Assembly (NCBI RefSeq): GCF_004571175.1
Contig: NZ_CP038273.1
Location: 1,364,001 to 1,428,000, forward strand
DNA: 64,000 nucleotides
From: Legionella israelensis
GTDB taxonomy: Bacteria; Pseudomonadota; Gammaproteobacteria; Legionellales; Legionellaceae
Direction of reading: 5' to 3'
The position numbers were made by a program, and so were the translations under genes. The notes beneath the pieces were generated by a model that worked only from the letters and a program-made list of their open reading frames with translations, ran no database searches and had not been told where the DNA came from. Below, one piece after another: positions 54,497 through 62,235 of the stretch. How positions within the stretch are numbered: position 1 is the stretch's first letter; each line of letters starts with the position of its first letter.

Positions 54497-55408
54497 ATGG
54501 CTGAAGGCATTATTGCAGAACTCAATGAACTGCTGGCTTTGCGGCGTTATGCCCAGTCTGTGACCTATAAACCGGAAGGGCGTGCCCTTTGCCGAGGCAA
54601 TCATTTATCCAAATTACGCGGTCGCGGCATGGATTTTGCCGAAGTCAGAAACTATCAGGCTGGCGATGAAATTCGCCACATGGAATGGCGGGTAACAGCA
54701 AGAACCGGACGGCCGCATGTCAAAATTTACCAGGAAGAACGAGAAAGACCAGTCGTTATTCTTGCCGATTTCAGCCCCACTATGTTTTTTGGAACTCGTA
54801 CAGCCTTCAAATCCGTCATCGCCTCACGGCTGGCAGCTCTACTATCATGGACGGCGGTAAAGCAAGGGGACCGTGTGGGCGGGCTGCTTTTTTCCAGCAA
54901 CGGGCATGAAGAATTTATGCCTCGTGGGCGTGAAACAGGTATCTTACCGATGTTATCGAGCCTGAGTCATCATACACAACAAAAAATTTCCCGCTACACC
55001 ATTCAGCCTGAAGCCTTGGCCAAAGCTTTGCTTCGTCTGCGTCGGGTGACGAGACCAGGCAGCATTCTTATTCTTATCAGTGATTTCTATAACATCAATG
55101 ATGAGTGCGAAAAACATTTACACCGCTTAAGATACCATAACGATGTTCTTGCTTATCATATTTGCGACCCCCTTGAACTCGTTTCTCCAATACCCGAACA
55201 ATATGCCATCAGCAATGGTCAAGAGGAGATTTTATTCGATACCCGTATCCATACGATACAAGAGGGTTACCAGAAGTATTGTCAGCAACGAATATCGGCA
55301 TTACAGGATTTGTTTAAACGTACAAGCATTCAATATATACAGGTTACCTCAGATGATAACCTGCCTCAGTTGGTTCGTCAGACTTATCCGAGGAGATCAC
55401 ATGGCTAA
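54497..55408 (+). CDS. DUF58 domain protein of the MoxR/Bat operon
   Basis: 303 residues. The DUF58 signature is RGRGMDFAEVRNYQAGDEIRHMEWR (split by no gaps) followed by PHVKIYQEERERPVVILADFSPTMFFG, the latter resembling a VWA beginning. No membrane segment. It follows moxR by 9 bp. DUF58 proteins invariably accompany MoxR but their biochemical function is unsettled. Confidence 0.9.
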   Translation: MAEGIIAELNELLALRRYAQSVTYKPEGRALCRGNHLSKLRGRGMDFAEVRNYQAGDEIRHMEWRVTARTGRPHVKIYQEERERPVVILADFSPTMFFGTRTAFKSVIASRLAALLSWTAVKQGDRVGGLLFSSNGHEEFMPRGRETGILPMLSSLSHHTQQKISRYTIQPEALAKALLRLRRVTRPGSILILISDFYNINDECEKHLHRLRYHNDVLAYHICDPLELVSPIPEQYAISNGQEEILFDTRIHTIQEGYQKYCQQRISALQDLFKRTSIQYIQVTSDDNLPQLVRQTYPRRSHG

Positions 55409-56036
55409 TGCGCTGCGTATCCGTATCTCTCGTTATTGTTATGGCATGCTTATCCTGCTAATGTTTTTAGCTCTGCTGTTGACTCACGAAAAAGGATATG
55501 GTGCAACTGCGCCTGATGCAGCCAAAATCCCTGTGGCACCTGCCCAAGCAAAAAGCACGCCGGAATCTTTAAAACAACTAAAAGATATTCATCTGCCTGC
55601 TCCGATAAGTTGGTGGCCATTAGCGCCCGGATGGTACATTTTAGCTGCTCTTCTGCTTTTCATTTTTCTTGCGCTTGCTTACAAAATTTATCAGCGCTAC
55701 CTGGATAGCCGCCCAAAAAAGCAGGCTTTGAAATTACTTGATGAATATTATCAGCAATATGAAAAGCAACGGAACTGCTCATTTATCAGTGCCAGGGTGT
55801 CAGAGCTTTTAAAACGCGTTGCTCTTGCTTACTATCCAAGAAAAAACGTCGCCGGTCTTAAGGGAGAAGACTGGATTCATTTCCTAAACCGCACAGGAAA
55901 AGAGGTGAATTTTAACCCTGTAAAAAATATGCTTCTTGAATTGCCATACCAGCCTAATGAAACTTGTTCACTTAAACCCTTGTTTACACGGGCAGAAAGA
56001 TGGATAAAACAACGGAGAAAGCCATGTTCGAATTAG
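55401..56036 (+). CDS. DUF4381 membrane protein of the Bat operon
   Basis: 211 residues from the ATG at 55401 (GAGGAGATCAC upstream), overlapping the previous gene by 8 bp. A signal-like hydrophobic stretch (about 12-29) is followed by LPAPISWWPLAPGWYILAAL, typical of DUF4381, a second membrane helix (about 75-95), and a cytosolic helical domain with KQALKLLDEYYQQYE. It precedes batA, as in many proteobacteria. Confidence 0.85.
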   Translation: MANALRIRISRYCYGMLILLMFLALLLTHEKGYGATAPDAAKIPVAPAQAKSTPESLKQLKDIHLPAPISWWPLAPGWYILAALLLFIFLALAYKIYQRYLDSRPKKQALKLLDEYYQQYEKQRNCSFISARVSELLKRVALAYYPRKNVAGLKGEDWIHFLNRTGKEVNFNPVKNMLLELPYQPNETCSLKPLFTRAERWIKQRRKPCSN

Positions 56037-57061
56037 CCATGCCCTGGGCTTTGCTCCTTCTTTTATTACCTCCTTGCATCTGGTATCTGCTACCTCGAGC
56101 CAAACCACCATTGCCCACTGCCCTTAGGGTTCCTTTTTTTCACGCCATATCTTCCATTGTCGATAAGGATAAACGGGTATTAACGCAGCAAAGCTCTCTG
56201 ATGCTACCTTTTCTCATCTGGTTGTTTGCCGTCATTGCTCTGTCCGGTCCCCGTTGGGTCGGCCAACCACAGCCTGTATCTCGGGAAGGTTATAACATCA
56301 TAATGGCGCTGGATTTATCCGGTTCTATGGAAATTCCGGATATGTTGTTTCATGGCCGGCCAGTAAACCGCCTTGATGTCGTCAAACATGCCGCTGAGCA
56401 GTTTGTCAAAGAAAGAACTGGCGATAAAATTGGATTGATTCTTTTTGGCAGCCGTGCTTATTTACAATCCCCGCTGACTTATGACCGCCATAGTGTTTTA
56501 TTACGCATACAAGATGCTACTGTTGGGCTGGCTGGAAAAACCACATCTATAGGTGATGCCTTAGGCCTGGCCATCAAACATCTACAAAAAATGCCTCGCA
56601 AAGGCCGAGTCATTATTTTATTAACGGATGGAGCCAATAACTCAGGCATCCTTCAACCAGTAAAAGCCGCTGAGCTGGCCAAAACAGAAAGCATAAAAAT
56701 CTATACGATAGGACTGGGCTCATCCAGTGACTCCAGAGCATTGTCGGGGGTACTTCTTATGCCTGGAGCATCTGCTGATCTCGATGAAAAGACTTTAAAA
56801 AAGATAGCAAATGTCACTGGGGGCCGCTATTTTCGCGCAACCGACTCTCAATCATTGCAAACCATTTATCAAACCATTAATCAGCTGGAAGCTATTTCAC
56901 AGGAACATACAACCATACAACCACAGAAAGACTACTATCCTTGGCCACTTGCACTGGCTTTAATTCTGTTTTTCGTCTGGTTGCTTGAAAGGACGGACTT
57001 AAGACAACATATTAAGTCCGTTCTGCAAAGAAACAGGGGGCATTTAAAATATGATAACTGA
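56024..57061 (+). CDS. batA: VWA-domain membrane protein BatA
   Basis: 345 residues from the ATG at 56024 (GGAG six bases upstream). An N-terminal hydrophobic pair (ELAMPWALLLLLLPPCIWYLL; LMLPFLIWLFAVIALSG) precedes a von Willebrand A domain with an intact metal site: ALDLSGSMEIPD (DxSxS) and LLTDGANNSG. A C-terminal membrane helix (YPWPLALALILFFVWLL) ends it. BatA-BatE genes were named for aerotolerance in Bacteroides; an envelope complex is the common model. Confidence 0.9.
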   Translation: MFELAMPWALLLLLLPPCIWYLLPRAKPPLPTALRVPFFHAISSIVDKDKRVLTQQSSLMLPFLIWLFAVIALSGPRWVGQPQPVSREGYNIIMALDLSGSMEIPDMLFHGRPVNRLDVVKHAAEQFVKERTGDKIGLILFGSRAYLQSPLTYDRHSVLLRIQDATVGLAGKTTSIGDALGLAIKHLQKMPRKGRVIILLTDGANNSGILQPVKAAELAKTESIKIYTIGLGSSSDSRALSGVLLMPGASADLDEKTLKKIANVTGGRYFRATDSQSLQTIYQTINQLEAISQEHTTIQPQKDYYPWPLALALILFFVWLLERTDLRQHIKSVLQRNRGHLKYDN

Positions 57062-57983
57062 CTTTCATTTTTTAAGACCGCTATGGTTGCTTGCGCTCAT
57101 CCCTCTTGCGTTTTTTGCAGTGAGATTATGGCAGCAAAAAAACCGACTGCAAACCTGGAACGCTATCTGCGACAGTCATCTGTTAAAAGAACTTATTCAA
57201 GTTAAAGAGAGACCAAAAGATTTTCTCACCTCATTTTTTCTTCTGACGAGCGGATTGTTCTTTATCCTAAGTTTAGCTGGGCCAAGCTGGTTAAAGTTAG
57301 CCGTGCCTGTGTTTCAACCCGTAGAACCTCGAGTGATCGTACTGGACCTATCCCATGAGATGTTGAACAAAGATCTGTCGCCTGATCGCCTGAGTCGGGC
57401 AAAATTCAAGCTTCATGATTTATTTCAACATTCAGATAAGGGGCAATGGGGGATGGTCGTTTATACCGGCGAACCCTTTGTGGTCTCGCCCCTGACTGAC
57501 GATGCACAGACCATCACGAACCTGCTCTCAACACTAACACCCGACATTATGCCTGTAGGTGGGCATCAACTGGATACAGCACTGGATCAGGCCGCTAAAC
57601 TGATTGATCAAGCGGGCTATCAATCTGGACAAATCCTGGTATTAACTGGCACACCACCCCATTCACAGGCCATTCAAACAGCGGAAAAACTTAGCCAGCA
57701 CAATATCTATACATCTATTCTCCCCTTAAGCAAGGATAAAATCCTAAATCCTCTGTATCAACAGCTTGCTCATGCGAGCCATGGGCAATTGCTTCATTTA
57801 ACCCCTGATGATTCGGATATTGTAAAATGGCTCAATGACACGCAATTAAATAAAAAATTTGCTCTGAGTCAATATAATGATGTTCCCTTATGGCGTGACG
57901 AGGGTCGCTGGTTTTTAATTCCTGCTTTATTGTTCTTTTTACCCTTGTTCAGGCGCGGCAATCTCCAGAGGATAATCGTATGA
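57051..57983 (+). CDS. batB: VWA-domain membrane protein BatB-like
   Basis: 310 residues, with hydrophobic segments at the N-terminus (about 8-22 and 58-75) and the C-terminus (WFLIPALLFFLPLF). The VWA domain's metal site is degenerate: VIVLDLSHEMLNKDLSP has DLSHE where DxSxS is expected. It overlaps batA by 11 bp and the TPR gene by 4 bp. A BatA-BatB pair with one functional metal site is common. Confidence 0.85.
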   Translation: MITDFHFLRPLWLLALIPLAFFAVRLWQQKNRLQTWNAICDSHLLKELIQVKERPKDFLTSFFLLTSGLFFILSLAGPSWLKLAVPVFQPVEPRVIVLDLSHEMLNKDLSPDRLSRAKFKLHDLFQHSDKGQWGMVVYTGEPFVVSPLTDDAQTITNLLSTLTPDIMPVGGHQLDTALDQAAKLIDQAGYQSGQILVLTGTPPHSQAIQTAEKLSQHNIYTSILPLSKDKILNPLYQQLAHASHGQLLHLTPDDSDIVKWLNDTQLNKKFALSQYNDVPLWRDEGRWFLIPALLFFLPLFRRGNLQRIIV

Positions 57984-58810
57984 GGTATCGATTGTGCTTG
58001 TTGTTTCTTCTTATCCTCCCTTCTTCTCTAACGCATGCTTTAAGCTGGAAAGATGTATGGCTTACTCCCGATCAGCAGGCAGAAAAAATGATGGAAAAAG
58101 GCCGCTTTAAACAAGCCGAAAACACATTTAAACGTAAGGACTGGTCTGCCGTTGCCGCCTATCGAAGTGGCAACTATGAACAAGCTGCTCAATGGTTTGG
58201 CGAACAACGAAGCGTTGAAGGCTATTATAATCAAGGCAATGCTTTAGCCCATATGGGAAAATATGAAGAAGCACTACAGGCTTACGATAAAGCCTTAAAT
58301 ATTGAGCCTGATCATCAGGATGCCTTATATAATCGTAAAATTGTGGTTGATTTATTAAATAAGGAAAAAGAAAAGAAAAAACAAGAGGAGCAACAGGACA
58401 AGCAACAACAGGACAAGCAACAACAGAACAAGCAACAACAGAACAAGCAACAACAGAACAAGCAACAACAGAACAAGCAACAGCAGGACAAACAACAGCA
58501 GGACAGGCAACAGCAGAACAAGCAACAACAGAACAAGCAACAACAGAACAAGCAACAACAGAACAAGCAACAACAGAACAAGCAACAACAGGACAAACAA
58601 CAGCAGGACAAACAACAGCAGGACAAACAACAGCAGGACAAGCCGCTAAAAAATACAATGAACCAAGTAGCAACTCAGTCTGCTGCTGAACGAGAAAAAC
58701 AACAAGCAAAAGAACAGTGGTTACGCGTCATACCGGATGATCCGGGAGGCTTGATGCGCGAAAAGTTTTTACGTGATCATTTAAGACGACAACGCGGATG
58801 GTATCAATGA
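57980..58810 (+). CDS. TPR protein of the Bat operon with KQQQ(D/N) repeat tract
   Basis: 276 residues. A signal peptide (LCLLFLLILPSSLTHA) is followed by tetratricopeptide repeats (YYNQGNALAHMGKYEEALQAYDKALNIEPDHQDALYNRK, written here only in outline). After a lysine-rich linker come 16 five-residue units KQQQD/KQQQN (one RQQQN), then a short C-terminal helix with LRVIPDDPGGLMREKFLRDHL. The last motif is typical of BatC/BatE-type proteins. The protein is probably anchored or soluble in the periplasm, and the Gln tract is likely flexible. Confidence 0.85.
   Translation: MRYRLCLLFLLILPSSLTHALSWKDVWLTPDQQAEKMMEKGRFKQAENTFKRKDWSAVAAYRSGNYEQAAQWFGEQRSVEGYYNQGNALAHMGKYEEALQAYDKALNIEPDHQDALYNRKIVVDLLNKEKEKKKQEEQQDKQQQDKQQQNKQQQNKQQQNKQQQNKQQQDKQQQDRQQQNKQQQNKQQQNKQQQNKQQQNKQQQDKQQQDKQQQDKQQQDKPLKNTMNQVATQSAAEREKQQAKEQWLRVIPDDPGGLMREKFLRDHLRRQRGWYQ
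58400..58639 (+). repeat. 15-bp coding minisatellite, 16 copies
   Basis: 240 bp consist of 16 copies of a 15-bp unit encoding KQQQN or KQQQD. Since the period is five codons, copy-number changes keep the frame. Variants (AAG/AAA Lys, CAA/CAG Gln) fall in blocks, showing expansion by segment duplication. Confidence 0.9.
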
Positions 58811-60471
58811 AAAGAGTGATTTTAGCTATTTTATTCATCGTATGGTCATCCCTTGCTAATGCTGAATTAACTGCCGAACTCTCAGAATTGCAAGTCAGCA
58901 TTGATGAAACCTTCAAGTTAACCATCACCCAGGAAAATGTTCAAGATACAGATATTCCTGATCTTACACCTTTGCAAGCCGATTTTAACATCCTCGGCAC
59001 GGAACGAAGCATCAATTACACATTAATCGACGGCCAAGCCAACTCCATCAAACAGTGGACTATATTGCTCTCTGCAAAAAGAAAAGGAAAACTTACGATT
59101 CCAGCGATTACCATAGGTCAGCAAAGCACGAAACCACTCACTGTTGAAGTTACCTCCGACACGTCCTCATCCCGAGCACGCAAACCAACCGCAGATGAGC
59201 AACAGAAGGATGTTTTACTGACCACCGAAATCAGTAGCGAATCCCCCTATGTCAACCAACAAGTCATTTACACGGTTAAGCTTTATACCAGCCGACGTTT
59301 GCTTGATGCCGAGTATCAAGGGCCTCAAATTGAAGATGCCTTGCTCATTCCTCTAGGCAATGCCAAGCGCTATCAAACCATGGAAAATAATCGAGTCTAT
59401 GCAGTTGAAGAGCAACGTTATGCCATTTTTCCTCAGAAAAGTGGCCATATAAATATTGCTTCCCCAGTGTTTAAGGCGCTGGTTTATGATGTCGTACCGC
59501 AGCGGGTTAATGTTCGCGATAAAAATATTCAGTTATCTGTTAAGCCAATTCCTGATAATTATAAAGGCAAATACTGGCTTCCCGCTGAAAAAATCCACTT
59601 ATCAGAGCATTATGATAAGCATGCCCAGTCTTTCATTCAAGGTGATACATTAACTCGCACCATCACCATAGAAGGCACCGGCATTCCAGCCCAGTTAATG
59701 CCTAAGCTGAATATTGAGGAAAACGGTCAATTTAATATTTATCCGGAAAAACCAGAAGAAAACAATATCGTTCGCCAGCAGCAGCTTGTAGGCACGACCA
59801 CTACGAAAATCACATATCTTTTCAGCAAGGCCGGCAAAATCACCATTCCAGAGTTACGCTTGAAGTGGTTTAACACGATAACAGGCAATGAAGCCACCGC
59901 CCATTTACCTTCACGAACAATTGAAGTTACGCCGGCTGCAGTGTCTTCCCAAACTCCTCCCCCTGCTCTAAATACGGATATAAAACAGACGAAGATGTCC
60001 TCCACCGAGCCCAATTTAGCAAGTGAGAAGCAAAGGTTTCTGTCACTGGGCTGGATATTAGCCATCCTCTTTGCACTGGCCTGGTTCATCACACTTTTAT
60101 TTTGGTTTTGGCAAAAAAGAAATCCAGGAAGCGATAAAATGGATTCTAAATCAGTCATGAAAGATTTGCAGCTTGCCTGCCAACAAAATGATGCAGCCAA
60201 AGCCAAGGCGTCCTTATTGAAATGGTCAAAACAGCACTGGCCTGAAGCCCGCATTTTAAATTTGGCAGATTTAAGTAAACAAATCCGTGATTCCCAATTA
60301 AAAAAACAAATAAACTTGTTATCTCAATCGCTTTACAGTCATAATACATCTCAGTGGCAAGGTGATGGTTTATGGCGCGCTCTACTTGCTTTTAAAAATA
60401 GCAAGCCTAAAAAATCCAGAGAAAATCCTCTTCCTCCCATTCATCCTCAAGGAGGTTATAGAAGGGACTAG
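58807..60471 (+). CDS. batD: BatD-like protein
   Basis: 554 residues from the ATG at 58807, overlapping the preceding stop as ATGA. A signal peptide (MKRVILAILFIVWSSLANA) starts it. Beta-rich immunoglobulin-like periplasmic domains with the BatD segment SINYTLIDGQANSIKQW and KRKGKLTIPAITIG follow, then a membrane helix (about 415-435, LGWILAILFALAWFITLLFW) and a cytosolic helical tail. Its TAG stop codon lies within the left terminal repeat of the element at 60468-60689, so the native C-terminus may have been changed by the insertion. Confidence 0.88.
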   Translation: MKRVILAILFIVWSSLANAELTAELSELQVSIDETFKLTITQENVQDTDIPDLTPLQADFNILGTERSINYTLIDGQANSIKQWTILLSAKRKGKLTIPAITIGQQSTKPLTVEVTSDTSSSRARKPTADEQQKDVLLTTEISSESPYVNQQVIYTVKLYTSRRLLDAEYQGPQIEDALLIPLGNAKRYQTMENNRVYAVEEQRYAIFPQKSGHINIASPVFKALVYDVVPQRVNVRDKNIQLSVKPIPDNYKGKYWLPAEKIHLSEHYDKHAQSFIQGDTLTRTITIEGTGIPAQLMPKLNIEENGQFNIYPEKPEENNIVRQQQLVGTTTTKITYLFSKAGKITIPELRLKWFNTITGNEATAHLPSRTIEVTPAAVSSQTPPPALNTDIKQTKMSSTEPNLASEKQRFLSLGWILAILFALAWFITLLFWFWQKRNPGSDKMDSKSVMKDLQLACQQNDAAKAKASLLKWSKQHWPEARILNLADLSKQIRDSQLKKQINLLSQSLYSHNTSQWQGDGLWRALLAFKNSKPKKSRENPLPPIHPQGGYRRD

Positions 60472-60689
60472 AGCGCCGAATGATTTAAATATGTACAAGT
60501 TAAATTTGATTATTGATGAATCAAAAATATTAACTCCGTCTCTACGTTCTGCGACTTGGCCGCAGAATCCAGTGATGCTGAGAGATTTCTGTAACCCGCG
60601 GACGAGCCGTAGGACGTGGAAATTGTATATACTTGATCTATTTTAAGTCAAATATTGACGGTAAACTTTTAAATCATTCGGTGCTCTAG
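60468..60689. repeat. 222-bp MITE-like element with 22-bp terminal inverted repeats
   Basis: The repeats at 60468-60489 and 60668-60689 match at 21 of 22 positions and begin with CTAG, which may be part of a target duplication. The interior has a perfect hairpin (TTCTGCG...CGCAGAA, 60547-60567) and no long open frame. A 15-base part of the left repeat is found again at 24600-24614, at the tatB stop codon. Size and ends suggest a non-autonomous mobile element. Confidence 0.65.
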
Positions 60690-60849
60690 GCTCTGGCGCA
60701 TTGAATGGATTTAAATTTAAACGTGACGTTTGACTTTTTTCTGGAATCAGGAACAGATAAAAACTGAATATTAACTAACGTAATAGCTCAGCCTCTATTG
60801 AGGCTACCACAAAAAGCAGGACTGAGCACTTACTAAGAAGAGATGAATA
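60472..60849. other. intergenic region between batD and the amidase gene
   Basis: Mostly the 222-bp inverted-repeat element. To its right, 60690-60849 holds a degenerate run resembling the element tip (GCGCATTGAATGGATTTAAA, about 60697-60716) and the promoter region of the amidase gene. Confidence 0.4.
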
Positions 60850-62235
60850 ATGCGAGTCACGGACTACTTGCAGTATGACGCTCATGATTTGGCTGAATTG
60901 ATAAAAACAAAAAAAATCAGTGCACATGAGGTACTGGATTGCGCTATAGCACGTCTGCAGGAAGTCAATGGCAAACTTAATGCGATTGTCACTGACTGTT
61001 CTGATTTTGCAAAAGCACAATTGCAAAAACTTCAAGGGACAGAGCTCTTATATGGCGTTCCCGTGCTGATTAAGGATCTCGGATTTTCCATTGCAGGCAT
61101 AAGAGATACGGCCGGCTCGAAATTTTTTTCCCATAACATAGGTCAGGCGCACAGTGATTTTATCCAACGGCTATTAAACCTTGGCTGTTTGCCTTTGGCC
61201 AAAACCAACATACCAGAATTGGGGCTTTCCTACGTGACCGAGCCTCAGCTCTTTGGCCCCTGCCGTAATCCTTATGATCTTGAGCGGACTTCGGGAGGTT
61301 CATCAGGTGGGTCTGCTGCCGCTGTCGCAGCCGGTATTGCCCCTATTGCCACGGCAAGTGACGGAGGTGGTTCAATCCGTATACCGGCTGCCTGTTGTGG
61401 GCTTATTGGCTTTAAACCGAGTAAAGGGTTGATGCCAACGGGCCCCTGGACAGGGGAGTCCTGGTCAGGTCTGGCCGCCAGCCATGTTCTGACTCGCAGT
61501 CTGCGTGATTCAGAATTGTTGTTTCATTTAATGTCAGAACTGGATTTAAAGCGCCCGCAATATTCCTCATTGACCATCGCTCGCCTTAAAGGTGCATTTG
61601 CTCCAGTGCCTGTGCATCCTGCCTGTTTAAAAGCCACACAAAAAATTGAAGAGCTGTTAAAACAATTGGGGCATCAAATTCATGAGTACCCCCTGAACCT
61701 TGACTTGGAAGCAATCGGTGAATGCACGCTTATTCTGATAGCAGCAAACACATGTGCTGAAATTGAATTGCAGCAGAGCCGCATGAAACGAAAAGCCAAA
61801 AACAGCGAACTTGAGCCTGTGACGTGGGAGTTTTTTCAGCGTGGCAAAAAGTTATCAGCCACCGATCTTATTCAGGCTAAAAATCGACTATACCAATTGA
61901 CCCGACCCGTTCATCAACTACTCATGGAGGCAGATATCATATTAACACCCGCTCTTGCACAATTGCCGCTGTTCATTAATAAATTGAAGACAGATGATGA
62001 ATTCGAGCGCTACCTGCAAAAAAACCTCGCTTTTAGCCCTTTCACTTCACTGTTTAATCAGGCGGGACTTCCAGCGATGAGTTTTCCGGTACTTTATCAC
62101 GAACACTTGCCTGTTTCAGTGCAAATAGCTACGGCCCATGGCAAAGATGCCTTGTTGTTTACTCTTGCCCGTGAAATTCAATCGTTGCTGCCTGATTTCA
62201 GCAAAGCGAAATCATGTATAGGCAAATCATCATGA
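60850..62235 (+). CDS. amidase-signature family hydrolase
   Basis: 461 residues of the amidase-signature family. The Ser-cisSer-Lys triad is visible: the Lys in VPVLIKDLGF, the first Ser in the glycine-rich TSGGSSGGSAAAVAAG, and the catalytic Ser in TASDGGGSIRIPA. The family includes GatA, but no gatB or gatC is near and the length and sequence fit a stand-alone amidase for small amides. Its stop overlaps the next start as ATGA, so the two genes are coupled. Confidence 0.88.
   Translation: MRVTDYLQYDAHDLAELIKTKKISAHEVLDCAIARLQEVNGKLNAIVTDCSDFAKAQLQKLQGTELLYGVPVLIKDLGFSIAGIRDTAGSKFFSHNIGQAHSDFIQRLLNLGCLPLAKTNIPELGLSYVTEPQLFGPCRNPYDLERTSGGSSGGSAAAVAAGIAPIATASDGGGSIRIPAACCGLIGFKPSKGLMPTGPWTGESWSGLAASHVLTRSLRDSELLFHLMSELDLKRPQYSSLTIARLKGAFAPVPVHPACLKATQKIEELLKQLGHQIHEYPLNLDLEAIGECTLILIAANTCAEIELQQSRMKRKAKNSELEPVTWEFFQRGKKLSATDLIQAKNRLYQLTRPVHQLLMEADIILTPALAQLPLFINKLKTDDEFERYLQKNLAFSPFTSLFNQAGLPAMSFPVLYHEHLPVSVQIATAHGKDALLFTLAREIQSLLPDFSKAKSCIGKSS

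Noticed and set aside
58400-58639. Possible CRISPR array
   Set aside because: Repeats are contiguous without spacers and encode an in-frame peptide; no cas gene is nearby. The same applies to 17678-17938.
58128-58709. Long minus-strand open frames rich in Val/Cys/Leu opposite the Bat TPR gene
   Set aside because: They arise only because the 15-bp repeat has no stop in other frames; composition is artificial and there is no start signal.
61261-61440. Amidase as GatA of the tRNA amidotransferase
   Set aside because: No gatB or gatC beside it, and the motifs outside the signature region do not specifically favour GatA.
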